The notes beneath the pieces were generated by a model. It ran no database searches, had not been told where the DNA came from, and saw only the letters and a list, made by a program, of their open reading frames with translations. The translations under genes were made by a program, and so were the position numbers. Below are positions 12,381-25,200 of a stretch of DNA of 41,750 bases, one piece after another; the first letter of the stretch is position 1; each line of letters starts with the position of its first letter. The stretch is from Candidatus Altimarinota bacterium. GTDB taxonomy: Bacteria; Patescibacteriota; Gracilibacteria; BD1-5; UBA6164. The stretch is taken from NCBI GenBank assembly GCA_020631575.1, contig JAHDGX010000003.1, positions 1 to 41,750 on the forward strand, given 5' to 3'.

Positions 12381-12399
12381 GCTCGTTTTTATTTTATAT
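12359..12399. terminator. Bidirectional intrinsic terminator overlapping both convergent stop codons
   Basis: ATATAAAATAAAAACGAGC-TAA-GCTCGTTTTTATTTTATAT, 19-bp perfect arms, loop = murC stop codon. Confidence 0.85.
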
Positions 12400-15112
12400 T
12401 AAATCATTTTGGTGGTGTAGATTGAATCCTTGGATCGTATTGAATAAGAAATGAATAATCATCTACTTCTCAGCAAGTTTGAGCTCTACGAATATAATTA
12501 AGGTCATAAGTGCTTGCTAGAATTCTGTTATTTGTGGTAGATCATCCAGGTAATATATAATCACTCCCTGCAAGTATACCTCCTCAGATAGTATTTCGGG
12601 TAAAGAGTGTTCATGTAAGTATAAGTTTCTTATCTAACTGTGAATCACTGTACTCTATTCAAGAGCTATTAGCACTTCGGAAAGTACCATCTGCATATAT
12701 GTTTGCAGAAATATTTTCTACATTATTCGTTACATATATATTTCCTGAGTTATCATAATCATCTTGGATATCATATCATGAGTCTTTCAAAGAAATAAGA
12801 CCTAAAATCTTTCATGAAGTGTTAAGATTATCAGAAATAATAATATTTCCATTTTTTACAACAAGTGTCTCATAACTTAAATTTCATGATATTTGAACAT
12901 CTCATTCTATATACCTTACTCAATTTATAGTATCTCAAGAGTTCATTCAGCGAATCATCTCATATGCTTCTTGACGTATCTGAGAACGTAAGAGAGAGGT
13001 AGAGATATCTGATATATTTGCATTTCATCAACTGATTTCTCACTTTCCGTCTCATTGTGCAGTTCATGTTGTTTTTAATCATACTGTAGAGACAGCACAT
13101 CACGACATACCATAAGAGTCTAATGTGTACCTCACATTCTTTCAGCCAAGCCTGTAACGAACTAGCATATTATTAATCTCAATTACTGGTGTTTGAAGGA
13201 CTCAGATTGAATTCGTAGCATTGAAAGTTCATGTATATCAGCAGGTTAAATCTGGCTCAGAAAAAGTATTATCAACTCAACTTAAACTATCAAAACGATG
13301 AGGGGAAGAAAAATTTAAAGTTGTTGAATTAATATTTATGTTAGAATTTGTGTATCATGATACTCCACCATCATTTGAAATATCAATTCTATAATTATGT
13401 TCTGTCCCTAACTCTGGACTATCTCAAGGTCATAAAAATACTAGTGCTGCTGAAAACGGTTTTTGATATGCGTTCTCATTGTTATTTGTTATAAAAATAC
13501 TTTGATATGGTCCATTCTGATTGTAATTCTCATCCCAAGAGTTATAAGAAAGTGTAAATCTGTTAGTATATGTTCATGGAAGTAGTGACTTCATAGAAAA
13601 TCTGTATATCCCCTCTTCATCTGTTTGTGTTGAATTATAATCATAAAGAAGTGGGGTTGTTGTGTCAGGTAATAGCAGTTCTTTCCCCCCTGCATAGTTT
13701 TGAACTGATTGAACTGGCTCATCTATTATAAGGCCAAAAAGAGGATTTCGATATTGGTCCTTTAATTCTATTTCATATTCATATGTATCAAGATTATTTG
13801 CGTATTTATCAGTATTACTTGAAACACGTAGTGCACTTTGAGATAGTGATAATGCTGAGGGGTATAAATTGACCTTTGTAGTAGCAATAGTCTCATTTCA
13901 TGCCCAATCATGAGATGTAAAGACAAAATCATACGCTCACGCAGTCCTTAGATCATTACAATTAAAATTTAATGTTCTAGAGTCTGTTGTTTCTAAATTT
14001 CCACTAGGGTTATACTGAGATGAAATTACTTCACTCCTTCAACATGAAGTTAACTCTTCTTGAGGAATACTTCGAAAAGAAGTGTCAGTGTTTCTAAGTA
14101 TCTTAAACTCAAAGTCTTTTAGTCCAGATACTCCATGTACTGATCCTGATAAGAAAGAATCCTCTATCACAAGATCTATTTGTGTATCACCCACTAGCTG
14201 ATTTATACTTCATGATCTCGTAAACTGAAGTTGCCCTGGGACTTCAATCCCATCTAACTTCTTCCCTCCACTAAGTTCATATACTCTCAATGCTTCTAAA
14301 TTTATACCAAAATCTTCTCAGGCAAGAGCAATATCAAACTTTGGTGTTTTTAAATCAAACAAGACTTTTTGAAATGTCCCTCCGGGCTGACAGCTCACAT
14401 CTGTAAGTCTTACTGTATTTGTAAAACTGACAGTGGGGTTGATATTATGTCATAGGAGTTGAGGAGTAGATATTACTTTTCATGATTGAATCTGACAATT
14501 TGAATCACTTGGGTCACAATAACATCAAGTCTGAGCATCTAAGCATGTCATGGTAAAATATTTTGGGCTATTGAGCCAACCACCATTATATGTAAAGCCT
14601 TGCGTAAGTGCTTCATCATTGTAATAATTTACTTCTCAACATGTTGGAGTAGAAGTGTCATGATTGTATCAAGTTATGTAGTAACGACGAACTTTTACAC
14701 TTTGTCTTGGTTTAAGCACTCAATCTTCTGTTGTATAAGTATTTTGAAGATATCGAATAGAAGAATCAATTCCATCAGAATAATTATACCAGTTTCTTCG
14801 AATAGAATTAGCAGGTTTGTACTTACTATGAGAAGAGTTAAATAGCTTTCAGTCAACAGTGTAACCAGTTGTAAACGAACATCCACTCACTCAACAAGGA
14901 CAATTATTTCATGTACAAATAGTAGTATTTCTTTTTATATCAGAGTTAGAAAACGGGTTTATAACATAATCCTCTGAAACTCGTAGTTCATCTGTACCAC
15001 TATTTTTAAGGAATGTAGTATCACTAGTTATAGATGTATACCCTGAGTTAAAAGAGGCATTGGTACCCCCTAATGTAAAGAAAAGAAGTAGACATACTAG
15101 TATTTTTTTCAT
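12389..15112 (-). CDS. Large secreted protein, unknown function (907 aa)
   Basis: MKKILVCLLLFFTLGGTNASFNSGYTSITSDTTFLKNSG... signal peptide; TICTGNNCPCGVSGCSFTTGYTVDG, CLDAQTGCYCDPSDSNCQ Cys-rich region; beta-rich remainder; C-term ...YDPRIQSTPPKGFNIK*. Confidence 0.8.
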
Positions 15113-15113
15113 A

Positions 15114-16961
15114 TTATTTTTTATTTTTTCGATAAATTCCAAAAGCGATACTCGCAAGACCAATAAGCGTGAATACTATTATTGCTATATACACGATATT
15201 ATTATTCTCTTTCTTAGATACATTACTCTGAATAATTTCGTCTACATTACCTGTATTTGAAGCAGGAGAAACAATATCATTTTCAGCTAGGAGTGCGTTT
15301 ATTTTTTCTCGCTCTTCTATTTTTAACACATTAGCTCTATTTATATCTATCTCTCATGCGTTAAAGCGTTTTTGAATATCTTCTAAATTTTTATTTAATT
15401 CTGATAAAAGTTCCTCTCTTTTCTTGATATACGCTTCTACCTCTGGACTATCTGGAGCCGGAGAATATTCTCATGAGAGTTTTTGAGCTAATAACTGATT
15501 TGATTCAAAAGATCATTCTACTACAGTAAGAAGCTTATCCTTATCTGGGTATGGTACGATACAATCACCATACTTCTCGTTACTATATTGGAGATTAGAA
15601 AGGGAGAATTTATCTATATCCAAATCTTCTAAAAAACGAGTTACGATATTCAGACGCTCTGTATAATCTAAATCACAACTTAAAAAAGTTTCTTCAAATG
15701 GAGTAAGTAAAACATCATTTTCTTCTCTGTGTTTTATGAGTTCTTCAAAGTTTGGAAGTACTGATAAAAGCATATATTCACGAAAGCTCTCATCAGGAAT
15801 ATTCTCTAATTTTTTATATAATTTGTATGGTAAATTCCCATATACCATGAGTCCTGTATCTTCTTCATCAGGGATACCGACATCAATCGAAGAATCTAGA
15901 TTAAAATTTTCTCTTGTTCTAGATTCTGCAAATACACTAGGTATAAAATATTCTAAAAGTGAAAAGTTTGCATCGTTACGAGAAATAGGCCCATACTTAT
16001 TGTTACATCTTGACGGAAGGTTTGGTTTATTTCAATGAATGACTCTATAACATGTTTCATTTTCTAATTTAGACCTAAATGTATCCTGTATTCACTTTAG
16101 TCACTGAGCATGGTTTGCATTATTCCTCATAGCTTCAACTTGAAGTGGATGAGTATAATACTCATTTATTCTTTCTGAATCATTATCATATGCGATAGAT
16201 ATAACTTCTAATTTCAAATAATCTGACTCATCATAACTCTGAACACATACATTTGATTTCATCTTATAAAAATCTTCTCATGATTCTGAAACATACTCTC
16301 ATTCAAATCATGAAGCGCATTTATTTCATCATAGAGCAGCTTGCGGAGAAATACCATTTAATATATTTGTCATATATCAAGACTCGTTTATATCCGAAAA
16401 AGTTCTCCCTCAAAGTGGTGTCACCTTTACGATTCAGCAGCTCATAAGAGGATAATCTTCTGAATTATCTCTTACATGATGAGTATAAACTACATACTCT
16501 TTAAAAAAATTTCCATTCATTTTGTATTTATCTCCAAATGGTTGTCAGGTTTTAGATTCTAATGGAAAGTCAAAATTTGAATCCCTTCAAAATCATGATA
16601 TTTGTGAGAGAACATAATCATTTCCAGCAATTATTGTCCCAATATTGTTTCTTCGAGCATAAAAGAGATAGTCATCATACACATTTCCATTTGAAGTATT
16701 TACAGGATTCACAGAAGCATTGTACCAAAAGTCATAATAGTTTGAGAAATCTACAAACGAACTATTTCATTCATCAAACAACACTTTTGATAAATCTCAA
16801 TCCGGCATCACATCAGAATCTACATATCGATTATCATTCTTTACTGCTTCATTGAGTATATCAAAACAAGCATATTCTTCATCTCTAGATCATGAGAACA
16901 AAAGCGCGTCTACAGAGCTGTAAGAAAATATTAAAGAGAAAAGTAATATAATTTTTTTCAT
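15114..16961 (-). CDS. Secreted/membrane-anchored protein with C-terminal coiled coil and TM (615 aa)
   Basis: MKKIILLFSLIFSYSSVDALLFSGSRDEEYACFDIL... signal peptide; C-term KKREELLSELNKNLEDIQKRFNAGEIDINRANVLKIEEREKINALLAEND...NNNIVYIAIIVFTLIGLASIAFGIYRKNKK*. Confidence 0.8.
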
Positions 16962-16965
16962 AATT

Positions 16966-17295
16966 TTAATGTGAATTTCTAGAAATACGAGTAACAGTTT
17001 CTCAAATTGTCCCGGGAACTGGAGCAGGTTCATTTCAGATAGTTACTTTTACAGTATCAAATGACTGGTTATAATACTCAGGAGAGCTCCAAAAACTACT
17101 CCCACTTGACGAGTATGTTTTTGATCAAAATTTATCCTGGAAAAAATTAATCTTAGCCTGAACAGATGGGAAAAATGTATTTGTTTTTTCTCATTTATTT
17201 TCTGAAAAGCTCCCAAGTCACATTATTATAGCCACGTATATCATCATGAATCCAAAAGCTATACATCCAAAGTTTACTATTTTTCAGCTTAGCAT
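16966..17295 (-). CDS. Small single-TM protein (109 aa)
   Basis: MLSGKIVNFGCIAFGFMMIYVAIIMGLGSFSENKGEKTNTFFPSVQAKINFFQDKFGSKTYSSSGSS...; stop lies 4 bp from the start of the next gene. Confidence 0.7.
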
Positions 17296-17315
17296 AGAAA
17301 TAGAGTTATAAAATA

Positions 17316-18254
17316 TTATTTACATACAAGTTGATTACATACATTATCAAAAACTAGGTCGGGTTGTCAATATAGGGATAGACAAAGTAGCATGACAATA
17401 AACAGAAGAATGTTGTAAAACATTAAAAATATACTCACAAATTTAATAGACTCTTTTTGCTCTAAGCTCCAAATTACTGGAAGAAGCATAGTTGAGAAAA
17501 ATAAAGATCATAATATCGCGTAACTCTCATTAATAAAAAATTGTAGTACATAAAAGTGAAGCACTAAAATACTACTATATAAAAGTCGAGAAAAATTTCT
17601 TGTCGGTATAGTCTTGGGATCAGATATCATGAAGAACACAAATATAAAAAATGATATATTGAAAAAGACAAAATATGATGTAAGAGATTCATAGTATGGA
17701 ATCATAAAAAACAATACACTATGAATCAAAAAGAAAGGAAGAAGATAGGTGAAAAAATATTCATAATGAAGTATTTTTCTAACGCGTGTTGATATGAATA
17801 TACCTAGAGCGATTACTGAGAAAATCATGGTAAAATATTCCCATCATGCAGCACCGGTATAATTTCACCACTGAAGAGTGTTCACCCAGGTGAACTGAGG
17901 AAATAAACATAGTGAGAGAAATACTGCCATATTTGAAGGATTGAAAAAATGTCGTCCTCATATCCTGATAAAATGCTTTCAAAATATTGCGAGAGCTCAG
18001 GCAAAGATATAGATAATAAGATCCTCTGAGCGAAGAAAAAAACATATTCCAAAAGCAGCATTGACTCAAGAATAGGGAAACTTAGAATTTCTTGATATAT
18101 AGTATCCATTCACAAGTAGATAATCTAAGCTTATCACCGTGAAAAATACTGTAAAAATCTCCAAAAGAGATATATCTAATCAAAAGAAAAATACTCACAC
18201 GAATAAAATTCATGAGAGTATCGTAGTTTGGTAGTGTTGTATATTTGAAAACAT
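17316..18254 (-). CDS. NQR2/RnfD/RnfE-family (UnbU-like) integral membrane protein (312 aa)
   Basis: Polytopic; FGKHFIRIGGRHFFNPSNMAVFLSLCLFPQFTWVNTLQWGNYTGAAGW resembles the family's conserved GR-x-FNPSN motif. Confidence 0.65.
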
Positions 18255-18255
18255 A

Positions 18256-18711
18256 CTACGCTATTTCTCTCAGTACCTTTGCCCCGTGTCACTTTGCTCT
18301 CACATTTCTCCACTCTTGCAGGATGCTTCACTGCTTATCAAAGAGAAAAGTAGAGCGGATCACTCCGGTTACGATTTTCCCATAATTATTTTTCTCTCCA
18401 TACGCTCATAACTCTTTATGAAGGGTAAGATCTGGATCTGAAATAAGATCAACTTGTAGATCCTGATCAGAAATAAATTTTTTGTGTGATTCTATTGAAT
18501 CTTTTGAAACTCCTACAAGCGTAATTCATAGTGCTCTATAGTCTTGCACCATACAAGAAAAGTCTTTGTTTTCAACCGTGCAGCCTGGAGTGTTATCCTT
18601 TGGATAAAAATAGAGAAGAGTCTTGTCTGAAAAAGAAAATATTTCTTTTAGACTAAGCTCAGCAGCTTCTCACTGAGCATTTACTGCACTATATTTTACA
18701 TTTAAATTCAT
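18256..18711 (-). CDS. bcp: Peroxiredoxin, Bcp/AhpC-TSA type (151 aa)
   Basis: KTLLYFYPKDNTPGCTVENKDFSCMVQDYRALGITLVGVSKDSIESHKKF... peroxidatic Cys motif TPGCT. Confidence 0.93.
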
Positions 18712-18715
18712 GATA

Positions 18716-20347
18716 TTATTTTTTTCAAATAAAGTTTATTTCACGTATCTCACTGTGAGCTACAAGTCGTATAAAAAGTCGTGATATGAAAAACACACTA
18801 AAAAGACTTACTATGATTCACAGAGCTAATATAAATCCAAATCATTTAATCATGTTAATACCAAAAATAAAAAGTATGAGCGCAACAATGAGTCAGGTTA
18901 CATTTGCGTCCCATATAGCTGAGAAAGACTTTTGAAATCATATTCTCACAGCTTCTCGCATATCCTCTCATTTCCTTAGCTCATCTTTTACTCTCTCAAA
19001 AATAAGAATATTAGCATCAATAGCAATACCTATAGAAAGTACAAGCCCTGCAATAGAAGCAAGAGTGAGTACGATTCAGAACTGCTTGAGTATAGCGAGT
19101 GTGATAGCTATATATATAAATAGAGCGAGTGCTGCAATCAGTCCTGATACTCTATATATAAAAATGAGGAATAGAAGAATAGATACAAAACCAATAAGCC
19201 CTGCATAGATGATTTTTTCAAGTGAACTTTGTCCGAGTCTCGCATCTATAGTTCTTTCACTGGTGAGATATATAGGTGCTGGAACGACTCAAATATTTAT
19301 ATCATCTGAGAGTTTTGCAGCAGATTCTGGAGTATAGTTTCCAGTGATTACAGCTCTCCCTGAAAGTATTGGTTCATTTATATTTGGAGCAGTAAGCAGC
19401 TCTCCTCCAACAAATATTGCCATTGGTTCACCCACAAGTCTTTTTGTGAGTTCTCAAAATATATCTGCTCCATCACTGTTAAACGTGAGTTCAACCATAG
19501 GTTGGAATGCCTCACTATACTGAACTGATGAATTTACGAAATATTTATCGTTGAGGACTCTTCCCTCAGAGTCTTCTGCAGGAATCCAAATAGAAGGTTC
19601 AGCTGCAAAAAACATATATTCATATCTCTCTCAGGATCTGTAGTAGCTCAGATATCATTCAACCCCTGAAGTATCTTTTACTTGCAAGAGTGTTGGTGAA
19701 AAGCTACTTTCATTAATAAGAAATGTAAGTTCTTCATCAGTAGTAGATGAGAATTCCTCCGTTAGATCGATAGTACTTCCCAAGATCACATTATCGTTTG
19801 CATTTTGTATTGTTTGAAACTCTATTCATAAATCCTCTGTCACACTAAGTAGGTCAGAAAATATCGATTCTGCTAAAACTTTTCTTTCATCGATGTCTTG
19901 CGTAGTAATCTCTCCTCGCAGCTCCTTAAACTCTATTTTTACTACTTTTCCTATTGCTACCTTTGCTCTTTCAATATTCTCATTACTCTGTAAGGCATCA
20001 TTTCATTTAAGAGGAATCTGTACTATTATATGCTCTTCTCACCCGTAACTTGCGCTCGTAATAACTGAATCATTGATATTAAGAGTTTCTATACGTTTAT
20101 CTATAATAGATTTCAGTCCTTCAATTACTGAAGTTTTTCTTTGATTATTGTATCACTCTTCTTTTTCAACTTCTGATAAGTCTACCTTGTAATCAAGTTC
20201 TATACCTCAACTAAGATCAAGACCAAGCTTATAGTCAGGTCCACTAAAAGGAACTTCTACGTTAAAATACCCCCAAGGCATAGCAAATACTAAAATAAAT
20301 ACTCCTCCAAGAAGTGTAAAAAACAGTTTAAATATCAGTGATTTCAT
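18716..20347 (-). CDS. secD: Protein translocase subunit SecD (543 aa)
   Basis: [27 protein letters not shown]...[20 protein letters not shown]-terminal TM bundle with [43 protein letters not shown]. Confidence 0.95.
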
Positions 20348-20405
20348 TTATACCTAGCAAAAAATTAATGCCACTATTCTATGAAAAAAATAAGAGATTC
20401 AAACT

Positions 20406-20436
20406 AAAAATCCCAAGATTAATCTTGGGATTTTTC
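20406..20436 (-). terminator. Intrinsic terminator at end of rlmN
   Basis: AAAAATCCCAAGATTAATCTTGGGATTTTT, perfect 30-bp palindrome overlapping the stop codon. Confidence 0.65.
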
Positions 20437-21498
20437 AGGTATTTCATTTTGCTCATCTTTCTTTTTTCTGGCTAGTTGTCAGCATGCAGCATTGATATCG
20501 TCTCACATGGTAGCTCTGATAGTTGAAATAACTCAATACTTTTCAAGTATTTTTTGAAATTTTTCTATAATGAATCTCGGAGTTGTTGTATATCAGTCTG
20601 AAGCTGTTCCCTCTCAAGCATTGTATGGTATAAAGTTTACATGTGCAAGTCTTCACTGAAGAAGTTGTCATAGTTCATCAGCAAGTTTGAGATGATCATT
20701 TACTCCATTAATCATGATATACTCGTAGAATATTCTCTTATTTGTCTTATCAGTATAGCGATCGAGAGAAGTCATGAGTGTCTCAAGATTATAGGTATGA
20801 TCAACTGGCATGATAGATTTACGAATCTCATCATTAGGAGCATGAAGTGATATTGCGAGTGATGTTTGTGGAAAATCATCTGTAAACTTATTAATTCATG
20901 GAACAATTCAACAGGTCGAAACGGTGACTCTACGGTTAGATAAATCAAACTTCTTCTGATCTGTAAACATATGAATCGCTTGTTTCATCACATCATAGTT
21001 CAGCATAGGTTCTCACATACCCATAAAAACTATATTTCTCAGTCTTGATCATTCGCTATTTACGAGATCAGCTGCATACATAACTTGCTCTACTATTTCA
21101 TGAAGTGGGAGGTTTTTTTGAAGTCCAAGCTTTCACGTAGCGCAAAAGGTACAAGCCATAGGACACCCTGCTTGACAAGAAATACAAAGAGTATTTCTTC
21201 CAGAGAGATGACGCATTAAAACAGCTTCAATAAGAAGATTATCTTCGGTACGGAAAAGAAATTTCGTAGTTTGGTCATTTTTTGAAGTAGCCTGATGCTC
21301 TACCTCAAGTGACTGATAAAAACAATTTTCTTTAAGTAGCTCTCGCAAGTCCTTAGGTATAGTCTGAATTTCATCAAAATCTTTAATGAAGTTTTTATAG
21401 ATCGCATTTTCTATTTGACCATATCTAAATGCAGGGATTTTATTTTCTGCAAGGAGCTCTTTGAGCGCTGTCTGATTATGTATTGAAAAACGTGTCAT
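20419..21498 (-). CDS. rlmN: 23S rRNA (adenine2503-C2)-methyltransferase, radical SAM (359 aa)
   Basis: [28 protein letters not shown] (CxxxCxxC), GEPMLNYD. Alternative TTG start at 21504. Confidence 0.95.
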
Positions 21499-21500
21499 AG

Positions 21501-21551
21501 ACAAACGTTTAGGTTAAGGCTCGGGGATTGTATAGAAAAAAAAACGTTTGT
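21501..21551. promoter_or_regulatory. Inverted repeat in rlmN/prepilin divergent intergenic region
   Basis: ACAAACGTTT (21501-21510) and AAACGTTTGT (21542-21551), exact inverted copies, each containing palindrome AAACGTTT. Confidence 0.4.
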
Positions 21552-21622
21552 AAAGCCGAAAGTATTGTGATTTATGAAAACTTTTTTATACTCATTTTAT
21601 AAGATATTTTACTCAAAATCTC

Positions 21623-22270
21623 ATGAAAAAATCTCTCGAAGCGACCTCAATTATTGAAGCTATAATCGTATTACTTATTGTAGTAACTGGTATAACTGGT
21701 GTATATGGTTTACTTACATCTTCTCAAAACCTCGCAAATAGTACTTCAAACAGAATTCAGGCAATCCAAATTGCAAGAGATGGACTCGAAGCAGTTACAA
21801 ATATCAGAGATACAAATTGGATTTTATTTGCAGCAGACTACGAAAACTGCTGGAATGCTTTAAATTATAATTACAATTGTATAGGAAATACATGAAATTC
21901 TCATAGAATACTATGATTTCAAGACGGTTCTAATAGAAGACCTTACAGGCTATCTAAAAATTCTAATAATAGATTTGAGTTGGAATTCATATCATATCCT
22001 ACTTCAGATTTGAGATATTGAAATTCCTCTTTTAGAAACGACTTTAGAGTATGATATGATGCAAATGGCTTCTATACTCAATGAGCATCTATTGTTACAG
22101 ATACAAACCCGCTATTTACTAGGTATTTAATAATTAGTTATCCATCAGGTAGTCCATCAAGCAGCACTATAAGAGTTAGATCAGTTGTTCAATGGTTTAA
22201 CCGATCATCTAGCACAATAAGTGAGGTGATTTTAGAAACAGAGTTAAAAAACTGGAAAGCAAAGCAATAA
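21623..22270 (+). CDS. Type IV prepilin/pseudopilin-like protein (215 aa)
   Basis: MKKSLEATSIIEAIIVLLIVVTGITGVYGLLTSSQNLANSTSNRIQAIQIARDGLEAV: pilin-like N-terminal hydrophobic helix with E after SII and typical helix continuation. Confidence 0.7.
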
Positions 22271-22296
22271 AAAATCCCCTGAGGGATTTTTTATTG
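22265..22296. terminator. Bidirectional intrinsic terminator
   Basis: CAATAAAAAATCCC-CTGA-GGGATTTTTTATTG, 14-bp perfect arms between convergent stops. Confidence 0.85.
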
Positions 22297-25200
22297 CTAC
22301 GCTGCTAGATCAAAATCCTCATCCGACGGATTCATAGAAGGATATGATTTTTTTGGTTTTTCTTTTTTCTCTCCTATAGTACTATTAACTGAGTTAGCGA
22401 TACTAACAACGTTTTTATTTATATCTGTTCATTTTGAGTTTGGTCATAAATCATTTACTATTTTATGACTGAAATTTGTTCCATGTAACTCAGCTTGAAT
22501 AATCTGATTTGCGAATTCGACAACAAGCTGCTTTGTTTCTGTTCATTCTTTTGGGTGAGCAAGATCATGAACACTAAAATCTGAAGCTTCCTCAAACCGA
22601 GTCATATCAACTCCCCATTTGTTGAGAATATTAAATGGACCAGTTGGGGTATTATACCCTGATAGCTCTCTCGCGTTAGTACCGACAGATATCATAATAC
22701 CAGACATCATCCTTCCTAGATTATCAGTAAGGAGTTTTACTTGCATCTTCTTGTTTTTCTCTGGATCAGAATCATATTGCCTATGAGGTATCGCTTTAAG
22801 CTCATTTTGTACTTCATCCCATGACATAGGTCATGAAGTATGCTTTTTAAACTGACCTTGTCTCAAACCTAGCTGCTGCTCTGCCCACTTATGCAGTTCG
22901 ATACCTGATGTCCCTGCTCCTTTAAACGGATCAGACATAAGTCCCTCATCCTCAAAACTTGTATCTGCATCAACAAAATCATGCAATAAGTGATAATACT
23001 TATTCAGCGTTTTACTATGTTCATCATCTCCATCTTTTTCAAAAAAGATGAGCTTACTATGTGTGTCATTTTTATCTCAAGTATTGAGCATATAGAGTAT
23101 GTCTGTGAGATCTTTCCCATACTCTTCATAAAATATTTCTGTCTTTTTTAGCTTCGCACGAACACCATCACCTGGGTTGTGTCTATCATCAAAAAGAGCT
23201 TGAGCTCTTGCTGCAATTCACTTATGTTTTGGGTTTCCTCTTGCTTCAAGTTTATGACAAATAGCTAAGATAGTTTGATTGAGAAGATCTAGCTGGCTTG
23301 TATGTGAAAAGAATCGAAGCATCATGAGAAGTCTCGTTCCTCATGGAAAGTTTTTGAGTTGGTCAGTAATTTTTTCCTCAAAATTATAAGCAACTCATGA
23401 AAATGCAGCGATGAATGGTATCTTATTCATTGTGTGCATTGGTCCTCACTTATTGACCGCGACTTCTAGCCACCCTACCATATTAGGGTAATTATTAGAG
23501 TACATTTCTCACATCCCTCACTCTACTCGACCATCAAGAGTACGCTCATCTCCACCATCTCTTTTCCCTGTTTCATATTCTTCTTCTTTCCCGGTAGCTC
23601 TATGCTTTTTCACCTCTTTATGAAGTTTTGATCTTCTCCTTTTTCCATTAAATCACTGTGGTCAACATTGCTTCTTAAGAAGTCGATATACAAGAAGTTC
23701 TTCTGTAAATGGGAGATCTGCATCTTCTTTTTCTGCTTTTATTTTTTTGAAAAATGGATCATCTATCTCACCACCAAGAGCCTGGTACCATATAAACTTT
23801 CACTCATATTTTTGAAGCGCTTTTGCGTTGAGTGCCCCATATTTTTCGAGCATAAATACTGTTGCAGCTTCATGCATATAATCAGGAGCATATTTATCAT
23901 GGAGCCACTGATCGATCATCTTAACAGCAACATCAGATGCTACTGTTTTCAGTCTTTCCAGATAATCTTCCATACTCTTTTTTTGTTTTTGCTCGAGACG
24001 AGATTGCATATCTCTTCTTGCATCCTCAGTAAGAACAGCTCCCATATACTTAAGTGCAAACTGATTCGCTTTTTCATCACTTCACTTCTCAATCATGTCT
24101 TTCATTTGCTCCACAAAGAGTTGACCTCACTTCACAGCATCAGAAATAGTAGCTCTATTATGAAAAACTGCAGACCAAAAGTGAACATTTTTCTTCATCG
24201 CTTTGACATCTGTTGAATCTGCTGAAACTTCTTGATTATCTTTGAGTCATCGTGGTTCGAGAGAATTATCCTTGATATACTGTTCTAAGAAACCTGTTGA
24301 CACAACATACTCTCTATTTTCCATAGAAAATGTCTCATCTTTCACAATTTTCTCATTATCTCATCTTTTGAGTTCTTCATTTCCATCTTTATCCTTTTTG
24401 ACTTTATTTTTACTCTTCAGTTCTCAAAAACTTACTGTGATTCGATCTCATGATATATCATGAATCTTTATGAGTTCATTATTGTGTTTTGATCATAGAT
24501 AATCATATTTAATCTTTGTTTTAGAATCTTTTTTCTCTATTTTTCATCATGAAAAAGAAAAGTTTTTCCAAGCAGCAAGTTTATCCTCTCATGATGATTG
24601 AAGATTATCAACCATTGCGGAAAAATCTGCTGGAGCATTAGAAATTCTTTTTGTATTTTGAGAAGAAAATCCTCTGTAGAAATCCTCAAAAGAAAAGCTT
24701 TCAGCACCAGCTAGAGATGTTATATGTATCTCTCATGCTGCGAGATTAGGATCCTGCGTAATTGTATAGATTTGTCATGACTCTGTTTTAAAAGTAGTCC
24801 CTCTCTTAAAACCATACTTCTCACCATCACTATCTGATTCATTAATCTTATCTATAAGTGTTTCAAGATGACTTGATTCTAGATGGTCAAGAGATTGAGT
24901 CTTTTCAAATTGCTTTTGTTCTAAATCAGCAATCTTTTTTTTGTAGTCTTGTATCGTTGGATCTCCTGCAATTATTTCATCAGAATTCTCTTTTATATAC
25001 CAATCATCAAATCACTGATCATGTAAATCATTACGTATTTGAACTTCCCTGTCTCTTAAAGCTTCTTTGAGTCCATTGATATCCCTGGTCATATCTGAGA
25101 TATCACTATTAATCTTATCCTTACTTGGGAGCCTGAGAGTCGTTCCATTGTACTCTTTAATCTCTCAAGAAGATATTTTTGATTCTAGCTGTGCTTCTGA

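Noticed and set aside
23668-24216. 182-aa plus-strand ORF in the track
   Set aside because: Antisense to the 1401-aa minus-strand CDS, which is continuous under code 25; low-complexity Phe/Ile/Cys-rich shadow ORF.
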